The notes below the pieces were generated by a model that was not told the origin of the DNA, searched no databases, and worked only from the letters and a program-made list of their open reading frames with translations. From Chloroflexota bacterium (lineage in GTDB: Bacteria > Chloroflexota > Anaerolineae > Anaerolineales > UBA4823), in assembly GCA_012516075.1 (NCBI GenBank), contig JAAYXE010000021.1, positions 1 to 44,185 on the forward strand: a DNA stretch of 44,185 bases. The letters run 5' to 3'. The position numbers and the translations under genes were made by a program. Within the stretch, counting starts at the first letter, position 1. Every line of letters starts with the position of its first letter. Below are positions 38,158 to 44,185 of this stretch, piece after piece.

Positions 38158-39409
38158 AAATTATCGAATGATTATTCTGCTGATCTGCGCCTGCCTTGTG
38201 CTCAGCGCCTGTGTCTCCACAGTCTCCACGGAAGAAGTCCGGGGAGCCTTTCAACCCGTCACGTCGCTCACCCTGCCGGAGGAGGTGACGCTGGTGGGCA
38301 TTGGTGAAGCGACCCACGGTAACGCCGAATTTGTGACCCTGCGCAAGGAAGTGCTGGCCCATCTGGTCGAGCATTACGGTTTCCGGGCCTTTGCCATTGA
38401 AGGCGATTTTGGCGGCGGCCAGGTGGTTAATGAATACGTGCTCAACGGCCGTGGGAGCGCGGAAGAAGCGGTGCGGGAGATCGGCTTCGCCATTTACCGC
38501 ACGCAAGAAATGGTCGACCTGGTCGAATGGATCCGCGCGTACAACCAGTCTGCGGCGCCCGGGGAGCGCATCCACTTCTACGGTTACGACATGCAGCGCT
38601 ACGACAACAATATTGCCGGCCTGCTGGCTTACTTTGAGCAGGTGGATCCCACGCTGGTAGAACCCTACCGGGCCGCTCTGGCGGATCTGAACGACGCGAC
38701 CGTCTTCGACCAGGAGCCGGAGAAAATTCAGGCCGGGCTGCAGGCCATCGAAGAGATCCGGGCCGGGATGCAGCGCGAAAAAGAGCGCTACATCGCCGCC
38801 AGCTCGCCGGAGGCCTTTGAGCTTGCCGATCAGTACGCTGCCTCGATTCAGCAGAACGCCACCCTGCGCAGCGGCAGCAGTAGTGATTCCGAACTGCGCG
38901 ACCAGTTCATGGCCGAAAAAGTGCGCTGGATTGTTGAGTTCGAAAAGAGCCAGGGACGCGGCAAAGTGTTGATCGCCGGTCACAACGGGCACATCGAGAA
39001 AAGCGCCGCAGCGCCCCAGTACCGCTCGATGGGCAGCCGGCTGGGCGAACAGTTCGGTGAAGCTTACTTCGCCATTGGCACCGAATTTTTGGAAAGCACG
39101 TTCAATGCCGCCAGTGCTGCTGGTGGGGGGCGTCAGCAGTTCTCGGTGCGCAACAACAGCGATCTCAACAAAGCCTTTGCTGCCAGCGGTATGGAAATCG
39201 CCTACCTGGACATCGCATCTGCCCTGGATAACCCGGCCCTCGCGCCCCTGCTGACCAGCAACCAGTCCATGAGCAATATCGGCGACAGCTTCGCCAGCTG
39301 GTACACCTTTCTACCTGTGTTCTATACCCTGCAGATGACCCCGTCCGAGGCGTATGACGGATTGATCTTCGTCCGCAGCGCCACCCCGACGACCATGCTG
39401 GAGGAGTGA
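38141..39409 (+). CDS. Erythromycin esterase family lipoprotein
   Basis: 422 residues. ATG at 38141 behind AGGAGAAGAACC. The lipoprotein signal 'LICACLVLSAC' ends at C24, so the protein is anchored outside the cytoplasm. The Ere-type active-site motifs are present: E56 and H59 in 'LVGIGEATHGNAEF', E87 in 'FAIEGDFGGGQVV', 'YGYDMQRYDNN' and the later His in 'VLIAGHNGHIEKSA'. Canonical Ere enzymes open the macrolide lactone ring but are cytoplasmic; this one faces outward, so its substrate may be a different ester or hydrolysable signal. It is the third gene of the padR operon. A terminator follows. Confidence 0.93.
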   Translation: MNNQFKNYRMIILLICACLVLSACVSTVSTEEVRGAFQPVTSLTLPEEVTLVGIGEATHGNAEFVTLRKEVLAHLVEHYGFRAFAIEGDFGGGQVVNEYVLNGRGSAEEAVREIGFAIYRTQEMVDLVEWIRAYNQSAAPGERIHFYGYDMQRYDNNIAGLLAYFEQVDPTLVEPYRAALADLNDATVFDQEPEKIQAGLQAIEEIRAGMQREKERYIAASSPEAFELADQYAASIQQNATLRSGSSSDSELRDQFMAEKVRWIVEFEKSQGRGKVLIAGHNGHIEKSAAAPQYRSMGSRLGEQFGEAYFAIGTEFLESTFNAASAAGGGRQQFSVRNNSDLNKAFAASGMEIAYLDIASALDNPALAPLLTSNQSMSNIGDSFASWYTFLPVFYTLQMTPSEAYDGLIFVRSATPTTMLEE

Positions 39410-39470
39410 GGCGACAAGGCAGCTCGCGAAAACAGGGCGGCGCTGGTTTGAGACAGAACAACGGATAATA

Positions 39471-39507
39471 TACCGGGGCTGCGGCAGCCCCGGTGTATTG
39501 TTTTATT
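39471..39507 (+). terminator. Rho-independent terminator of the padR operon
   Basis: ACCGGGGCT and AGCCCCGGT, a perfect 9-bp stem with a GCGGC loop, followed by GTATTGTTTTATT; 62 bp after the esterase-like gene. Confidence 0.85.
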
Positions 39508-39622
39508 AATCCACCGGTCGATAAATCGGATAAATAACGTACAATTAGGCTGTGCATAGAAACGCAGGCGCAGTGCCCGTGCTTCGATTAACCGGTAGAA
39601 GTTCTGGAGATGGGTCGTAATC

Positions 39623-40387
39623 ATGGCCAGTTTTGAGGATCACTTTTCCGAACAGGCGGGCGAGTACGCCGCTTACCGTCCGGGCTATCCGGACGCGCTG
39701 TTTGCGTATCTGGCTTCTCTCGCCCCACAGCGCGAGCTCGCCTGGGATGTGGGGACCGGCAGCGGGCAGGCGGCCCGCTCGCTGAGGCGGTATTTCCGGC
39801 GGGTCTACGCGACTGACGCCAGCGCCGAGCAGATCGCCAGGTCGCTCCCCGGAGAGCAGGTTGAATTCCGGGTGGAGCGCGCCGAAGATGTGGGCCTGCC
39901 GGACAGCAGCGTCGACCTGATCACCGCCGCCACGGCGGTCCACTGGTTCGACCTGGAGCCGTTCTACCGGGTCGTGCGGCGGGTGGGGAAGCCCGGCGGG
40001 GTTCTGGCCGTGTGGACCTATCACCTTCCGGATATCGAACCCACAGTCAACGATATCCTGCTCCATTACTATGCAGAGATTCTGAAAGACTGCTGGCCCG
40101 AGCGCTTTCACTACGTGGACGAACGTTACCAGACCCTGCCTTTCCCCTTTGATGAAATCCAGCGGCCTCTGATCAGGATGCACACGGACTGGAATCTGGA
40201 CCAGGTGGCTGGTTTTCTGGACAGCTGGTCGTCCACGCGCCGCTACCTGAAAGTACACGGCCGGCATCCGCTGAGCCTGGTGTGGGAGGCGCTGTCTCAG
40301 GCCTGGGGTGACCCGAAAAAGCCGCGCACCCTGCGCTGGCCGCTCTTTCTGCGGGTTGGGCGGATCGGCAGCGAGGCGGGTGAGTGA
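39623..40387 (+). CDS. Class I SAM-dependent methyltransferase (Methyltransf_11)
   Basis: 254 residues. 'FSEQAGEYAAYRPGYPDALF' is the common opening of this group; motif I 'LAWDVGTGSGQAARSL', 'VYATDASAEQIARSL', 'VEFRVERAEDVGLPDSSVDL' and 'ITAATAVHWFDLEPFYRVVR' follow. The 'ATAVHWFDLE' phrase is typical of the trans-aconitate-methyltransferase-like family, small-molecule methyltransferases of often unknown acceptor. ATG at 39623 with GGAGATGGG upstream. It is probably alone or read through into the cyclase gene 35 bp later. Confidence 0.92.
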   Translation: MASFEDHFSEQAGEYAAYRPGYPDALFAYLASLAPQRELAWDVGTGSGQAARSLRRYFRRVYATDASAEQIARSLPGEQVEFRVERAEDVGLPDSSVDLITAATAVHWFDLEPFYRVVRRVGKPGGVLAVWTYHLPDIEPTVNDILLHYYAEILKDCWPERFHYVDERYQTLPFPFDEIQRPLIRMHTDWNLDQVAGFLDSWSSTRRYLKVHGRHPLSLVWEALSQAWGDPKKPRTLRWPLFLRVGRIGSEAGE

Positions 40388-40422
40388 TCGCCCAGCCGGA
40401 TTGAGAAAGCTGGTATTCTGCA

Positions 40423-41205
40423 TTGCCCGAAAAGCATACACCTGAAGAAGCCTGGTACCGCATGCTCACCCAGGGGGACAACGTACCGCACCGCCTGCGC
40501 CGCTTTCTGGCGCTGCTGCCTTCCAGCCCGCGCTGTAAACTGTGCAACGCCCCTTTTAAAGGCTGGGGTGGGTACAGCATGCACCTGGTGGGCAGGGACC
40601 AGTCGCGGTTCAACCCGCGCTACTGCGAACCCTGCGAGGTCTTCGACCATCCCGGCGGGGCCGAAGTGGAGCTGACCATGCTCTTCGCCGACGTGCGCGG
40701 TTCGTCGAAGCTGGCGGAGCAGATGAGCGCGCTGCAGTTCAGCCAGTTGATCAACCGGTTTTATGTTGTGGCCACCGACGTGCTGGTCAGGCACGATGCC
40801 ATGGTCGACCGGCTGATCGGGGATGAGGTGGTCGGACTGTTCGTGCCCGGACTGGCCGGCCCGCAGCACGCGCGCCTGGCGGTCCAGGCGGCCTGCAGCC
40901 TGCTGCAGAAGACCGGTCACCAGGATCGGGAAGGACCGTGGATCCCGGTTGGTATCGGGGTGCATACGGGGAAGGCCTTCGTGGGAGTGGTGGGCGGCAG
41001 CGAGGACCAGCCGACGGATTTTACTGCCTTAGGGGATAACGTCAACATCACAGCAGGGCTAGCGGACCAGGCCGGCACAGGCGAGATCCTGATCAGCCGT
41101 GCAGCGTATGAGGCCGCCGGTCAGGGTTTTGGACCCACAGAGCACCGGGAGCTGGCGTTGAAGGGGAAAGATGGAGCGTTTGAGGTTTACGTGCTGAAAC
41201 CTTAG
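40423..41205 (+). CDS. Class III adenylate/guanylate cyclase domain protein with Cys4 N-terminus
   Basis: 260 residues. The N-terminal 75 residues hold a likely zinc site ('RCKLCNAPF' and 'RYCEPCEVF', CxxC ... CxxC). The cyclase homology domain follows: metal-binding Asp in 'TMLFADVRGSSKLAEQM', the second Asp in 'RLIGDEVVGLF', and 'ALGDNVNITAGLADQAGTGE'. The substrate-selecting Lys position before GDE is Arg-Leu (VDRLIGD), and the transition-state Arg of VNxAARL is replaced by Gly (VNITAGL), while the Asn is kept. It therefore may be weak, selective for another nucleotide or non-catalytic. Start is TTG at 40423; ATG at 40462 is the alternative. Its 3' end overlaps a HigA remnant. Confidence 0.88.
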   Translation: MPEKHTPEEAWYRMLTQGDNVPHRLRRFLALLPSSPRCKLCNAPFKGWGGYSMHLVGRDQSRFNPRYCEPCEVFDHPGGAEVELTMLFADVRGSSKLAEQMSALQFSQLINRFYVVATDVLVRHDAMVDRLIGDEVVGLFVPGLAGPQHARLAVQAACSLLQKTGHQDREGPWIPVGIGVHTGKAFVGVVGGSEDQPTDFTALGDNVNITAGLADQAGTGEILISRAAYEAAGQGFGPTEHRELALKGKDGAFEVYVLKP

Positions 41206-41359
41206 CGGGAAGCGCGGCATAACCCCGGATACTGCGTGGCGATTTGCCCAGGCCTTCGGTACAACTCCGGAATTCTGGATGAACCTGCAGTGTGCTTATG
41301 ACCTGGCGCGCGGCCGGCCTGCGGTGGAGGTCGAACGGATGCGCCAGTTCGCAAATTGA
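41201..41359 (+). pseudogene. HigA-family antitoxin remnant (C-terminal fragment)
   Basis: In frame 41201-41359 the translation reads 'LSGKRGITPDTAWRFAQAFG' then 'TTPEFWMNLQCAYDLARGRP' and ends AVEVERMRQFAN before TGA. This closely matches the end of the helix-turn-helix and the tail of HigA/VapI-type antitoxins (N-G-x-R-x-I-T-x-D-T-A-x-R-L-x-x-x-F-G-T-x-P-E-F-W-x-N-L-Q). There is no start codon or first half of the helix-turn-helix, and no higB toxin nearby. The reading frame overlaps the last codons of the cyclase gene, so a deletion or fusion probably removed the rest. It is therefore a decayed gene. Confidence 0.85.
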
Positions 41360-41380
41360 TCCGCTTTGTATTCCGGTAAA

Positions 41381-41416
41381 GGCTGTCTGGTGAGAAAGCC
41401 AGGCGGCCTTGCTTTT
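41381..41416 (+). terminator. Probable terminator after the cyclase/HigA remnant
   Basis: GGCTGTCTGG pairs with CCAGGCGGCC (two G-U pairs) around TGAGAAAG, followed by TTGCTTTT. It lies just after the HigA-like stop. Confidence 0.65.
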
Positions 41417-41553
41417 ATGGGGGAGTGGGAGGAAAAGTGCGGTCGTCAGTGAAATTTGCGCAAACTGCGGTGCAGGGTTATCATTGAATGGTGGGGGCGG
41501 TCATTATTCAGACCGGCAGTCAATCATCAGGTTCAGTGCGGTAGGAGGGAGAA

Positions 41554-41925
41554 ATGGAACTGGGCACATTTTCCATCAGCCTGGCGGTCAAAGACATCGC
41601 CGCCTCCAGGGCTTTCTACGAGAAGCTGGGGTTTAAGGATTTCGGCGGGGATATCACACAGAACTGGCTGATCATGAAAAACGGCGATACGGTCATCGGC
41701 CTCTTCCAGGGGATGTTCGATAAGAACATGCTCACCTTCAACCCTGGCTGGGACAGCAGCGCCCAGCCGGTAGAGGACTTCACCGACGTGCGCGAAATTC
41801 AGCGGCGGCTCAAAGAGCAGGGCGTGGAGTTTGCGCGCGAGGCGGATGAGAGCACCCAGGGCCACGAATACTTTATTGTGGTCGACCCGGACGGCAACCC
41901 GGTCATGGTCGACCAGCATGTGTGA
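41554..41925 (+). CDS. VOC (glyoxalase/bleomycin-resistance) family protein
   Basis: 123 residues. 'FSISLAVKDIAASRAFYEKLGF' (first strand and helix), 'WLIMKNGDTVIGLFQGMFD', 'MLTFNPGWD', 'IQRRLKEQGVEFAREADE' and 'EYFIVVDPDGNPVMVDQHV' form the two paired beta-alpha-beta-beta-beta modules of the VOC fold. The C-terminal 'DPDGNPV' is family-typical. It could be a metal-dependent lyase, dioxygenase or drug-binding protein; the sequence alone does not decide. AGGAGGGAG precedes the ATG. It converges on the subtilase gene. Confidence 0.92.
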   Translation: MELGTFSISLAVKDIAASRAFYEKLGFKDFGGDITQNWLIMKNGDTVIGLFQGMFDKNMLTFNPGWDSSAQPVEDFTDVREIQRRLKEQGVEFAREADESTQGHEYFIVVDPDGNPVMVDQHV

Positions 41926-41971
41926 GGCTGGGAGAGGATTAGCCGCCGTCTACCCTGTGCAGGCTGCGGGC

Positions 41972-43624
41972 TTATTTTGCTGCGTAGTCGAATGACAGCA
42001 GCGGCAGGTATGTTTCCGCCTGCGGCACCCAGAACGTGTACGGCACGCGCAGACGGTAGGGCTCTACCCCATCGTCTATCGTAATCAGGAAAGCGCCTTC
42101 ATAATATCCGGAAGCGGCCAGGGGCGGTGGGTTCAGACTCAGGCGGATCTGTTTGATTTCACCCGGGGCTAAATTAAAGGTCCAAACATCGGGTTGGATG
42201 TGTTCTGGTGGTATCGAACTCACGTTGGGAGCCGCCTGATAATTTGGAGTCAGTGCCAGCTTCGCGGGAGTGACCTCAATCTGAACATCCAGGCCGGTTT
42301 CGATGATGGATTTCAGCTCGAATTCCCCACCGGCCGTGCCGTCCTTCACCAGCCCCAGCGGCAGGGCAGCCGGATAGACCAGCACAGGCTGGCGCAAGGC
42401 CTGGTCGACCTGCAGCTTCCCGGCTCCGACCTCTGCATACCGGAAGTCTAATTCTTTCGTAGAGTTCAGCAGGGCCGAACGCAGATCCGCCGGCGACCAT
42501 TCCGGATGAGCCTGGAGGAGCAGTGCAGCCGCACCGGAGACATGGGGTGCGGCCATGCTCGTCCCAGTCAATTGGGCGAAGCCGTTTTTATAGGTAGACC
42601 AGATATCCGATCCAGGAGCGGCCAGCTCGGGCTTGAACCGGTCATAATACAGATCCGGGCCGAGCGAGCTAGATTCTGCGCGGATCTCCGCTTTATTAAT
42701 ATTGGCAACGGCGAACGCCCCCGGGGCGCTGGCCGGTGGAAATATTGACCCGTATCCTTGTATACCGTGGTTACCGGCTGCGGCAACCACAAAGACGCCC
42801 TGTGTAGCAGCATTGTTCACCGCCTGGTTCAAAGGTTCAAATCCAGGGGCGTTGAAGGGAGCACTTAAGCTTAGATTGATGATATCCGCTCCGTCGATTA
42901 CCGCCTGCTCGATGCCTGCGAGCACGGTGGACATAGTTCCGTCCCCATTTGAATTAAGTACTTTGTAGACCAGAAGATCGGCGCCGTAGGCGACACCCCG
43001 GTATACTTCCGAATTTGATGCAATGATACCGGCGACGTGCGTCCCGTGGCCGCAATCGTCCATCGGATCTGCATCCACACCTGGCCTAAAGAGGCCGTCA
43101 TCCCCCACAAAATCAAAGCCTCCGCTGACCTTACAACCCGGACCCAGGCAGCCGCCCAGTGCGGGGTGTTTATAGTTGATTCCCGTATCCAGCACGGCCA
43201 CTTTCACACCCCGCCCGGTGATGTACTCCCCATTCTCGTCCTGCAGCTCCCATACCTGGTTTGCTCCGATCAGCGGAATGCTCACGTCAGTAGACGCGTG
43301 CAGCAGAAGGTCGGGGAAGATGTTTTCCTCTCCATATATGCGTTCCAGGACGGGCAGGTCCGAAGCGGGGATGGTCACCGCAAAGCCGTTAAACACCCGG
43401 TGATAGGTCCGGATATTCGCGGCCTGGATGCCCTGCGAATGCAGCTGGGTGAGCAGCTTCTGCTGCGTTTGGATCACGTCCCTGGGCTGTTGAAGCGAGC
43501 CTGTCTGGACGATCAAACGCAGCGGTTCACCGGCATGCGGCTCTGCTGAGACAGGGGAAATGGATTGTGTCAGGAGCAGCAGGGAAATGAGGAGGGGGAT
43601 GGAGAATAGAAAGCGGCGAGGCAT
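41972..43624 (-). CDS. Secreted subtilisin-like serine protease (S8)
   Basis: 550 residues from ATG at 43624 (GGAG upstream; the frame extends to 43708 without support). Signal peptide about 1-27 ('LLISLLLLTQSISPVSA'), inhibitor I9-type prodomain about 35-110, then the catalytic domain with D146 ('VAVLDTGINYKHPAL'), H193 ('DDCGHGTHVAGIIA') and S356 ('LTGTSMAAPHVSGAAALLL') and the oxyanion Asn in 'VVAAAGNHGIQG'. The domain is followed by a beta-sandwich-like tail and ends 'QAETYLPLLSFDYAAK'; a terminal YLPL motif is frequent on exported proteins of Chloroflexota and may be a sorting signal. It degrades extracellular protein. Confidence 0.94.
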   Translation of the reverse strand: MPRRFLFSIPLLISLLLLTQSISPVSAEPHAGEPLRLIVQTGSLQQPRDVIQTQQKLLTQLHSQGIQAANIRTYHRVFNGFAVTIPASDLPVLERIYGEENIFPDLLLHASTDVSIPLIGANQVWELQDENGEYITGRGVKVAVLDTGINYKHPALGGCLGPGCKVSGGFDFVGDDGLFRPGVDADPMDDCGHGTHVAGIIASNSEVYRGVAYGADLLVYKVLNSNGDGTMSTVLAGIEQAVIDGADIINLSLSAPFNAPGFEPLNQAVNNAATQGVFVVAAAGNHGIQGYGSIFPPASAPGAFAVANINKAEIRAESSSLGPDLYYDRFKPELAAPGSDIWSTYKNGFAQLTGTSMAAPHVSGAAALLLQAHPEWSPADLRSALLNSTKELDFRYAEVGAGKLQVDQALRQPVLVYPAALPLGLVKDGTAGGEFELKSIIETGLDVQIEVTPAKLALTPNYQAAPNVSSIPPEHIQPDVWTFNLAPGEIKQIRLSLNPPPLAASGYYEGAFLITIDDGVEPYRLRVPYTFWVPQAETYLPLLSFDYAAK

Positions 43625-43708
43625 AGTGGGCTCCGGTGGATGAATGCTTAAGTGTAGACAGGTCCCCCCTGTGGGAGATTCATTTAACCGGCGGGGATTG
43701 GCCAGCAA

Positions 43709-44052
43709 TCAGTGAGTATGTTAAATTGTAACGCAGTTGTTATGGGGAGTACAGATTAATAAAGCCAGCAGATTTTGTGATAAGAGTAATTATCTCGAAT
43801 TCTATTGTGAACTTAAAGTCTCAATCTATAATCTGAACCTAACAGAAGAACAAAGAAAAAGAAATTTTGGAAGTTTAGCAAGTTATTGCACCCAGTAAGT
43901 AAAAATTCACACTTATGAAAAAGAAAAGTTTATACTACTTTTTATTATCTACTTAGGGAGATCAGCTTACATACCCAACACTATTATGTTTATTTAAAAA
44001 GATTGTTTTCCACCGCCATATATTATTAATTATATGTCATTACTATACAGAA
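43709..44052. other. AT-rich region between the subtilase gene and tRNA-Arg
   Basis: About 340 bp that is strikingly AT-rich compared with the rest of the window, with poly-A/T runs and no gene that I can call. A frame from about 43725 stays open for some 60 codons (ends 'LTEEQRKRNFGSLASYCTQ' before TAA at about 43900) but has no ATG, and a 13-codon frame (MKKKSLYYFLLST) starts near 43917. The position at the 3' end of a tRNA gene suits foreign DNA or an integration remnant; no attachment repeat was found. Confidence 0.5.
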
Positions 44053-44125
44053 TGCCCCAGGAGAGGGTCGAACTCCCAACCGCCTGATCCGAAGTCAGGT
44101 GCTCTGTACATTGAGCTACTGGGGC
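44053..44125 (-). tRNA. tRNA-Arg (anticodon UCG)
   Basis: Read on the minus strand this is a 73-nt cloverleaf: acceptor GCCCCAG pairs with CTGGGGC, D-arm GCTC/GAGC, anticodon stem CCTGA/TCAGG with loop CTTCGGA (anticodon TCG, decoding CGA), variable loop, and T-arm GGGAG-TTCGACC-CTCTC with one G-U pair. The discriminator is A and CCA is not encoded. It reads CGN arginine codons. Confidence 0.95.
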
Positions 44126-44137
44126 GTTTACCGCCGA

Positions 44138-44156
44138 AGATTATACCCGATAATCT
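44138..44156. promoter_or_regulatory. Inverted repeat containing a TATAAT box upstream of tRNA-Arg
   Basis: AGATTAT and ATAATCT flank ACCCG. On the minus strand it holds TATAAT (44140-44145), 14 nt before the tRNA 5' end. CCGCCG/CGGCGG pairs outside it (44131-44168), making a possible terminator of an upstream gene or an operator. No -35 box is clear. Confidence 0.4.
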
Positions 44157-44185
44157 CCGATCCGGCGGCATTCCCTGTACCCCAA

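Noticed and set aside
43725..43900. About 60-codon open frame in the AT-rich region
   Set aside because: No ATG and no recognisable domain; in AT-rich DNA a frame of this length is only mildly unusual.
1..44185. CRISPR arrays, insertion sequences, rRNA genes
   Set aside because: No regularly spaced repeats, transposase-like protein or rRNA sequence was seen on either strand.

Overview
The window is high-GC bacterial chromosome, densely packed with genes on both strands. Several traits suggest a member of the Chloroflexota, probably an Anaerolineae-like lineage: a 900-residue MalT-type LuxR regulator, an ArsR-DUF2087 regulator, a secreted subtilase ending in a 'YLPL' tail, several Thr/Pro-rich lipoproteins, a CHRD-fused sugar dehydrogenase and a split corrinoid methyltransferase set. 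The assignment is an inference from gene content; the window has no rRNA or marker gene that would settle it.

Layout. 1-2390 (minus): a cupredoxin-era copper-handling string made of a CPBP protease, a small His-containing membrane protein, a FixH/YtkA-like protein and the start of a CopC(-CopD) protein that runs off the left edge. 2427-6100: an M23 peptidase, a 560-bp gap and a secreted glucose/sorbosone dehydrogenase with a CHRD tail and a strong terminator. 6197-8712: AlkZ-like glycosylase, Nudix hydrolase, methyltransferase. 8778-10834 (minus): glycosyltransferase coupled to a flippase-like membrane protein. 11128-13742: DUF3267 putative zincin, HtrA protease, flavodoxin. 14157-18140 (minus): MalT-like regulator followed by a small protein and a membrane protein. 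18439-21822: chemoreceptor and a zinc-ribbon protein. 21860-27143: assorted accessory genes, including a glutaredoxin-GroES pair and MgtC. 27214-28676 (minus): an autoregulated LacI repressor whose operator is repeated in front of a 74-codon gene.

29574-34261 is the most coherent pathway. A good promoter drives a CobW-like GTPase, an unidentified 125-aa protein, a B12-binding corrinoid protein, a UroD/MtaA/CmuA-type methyltransferase, a methyl-THF:corrinoid methyltransferase and FolD. Together they could move a methyl group from an unknown donor to tetrahydrofolate via a corrinoid and oxidise it further. The arrangement recalls the chloromethane cmuA/cmuB/folD set, but with the CmuA functions on separate proteins.

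34477-39507: DUF2231 protein and acyl-ACP thioesterase (minus), ArsR-DUF2087 regulator, and a PadR/DUF2812/erythromycin-esterase-like operon with an operator between its -35 and -10. 39623-44185: methyltransferase, class III cyclase with altered catalytic residues, a decayed HigA antitoxin remnant overlapping the cyclase 3' end, a VOC protein, a secreted subtilase, a strikingly AT-rich stretch of about 340 bp and a tRNA-Arg(UCG).
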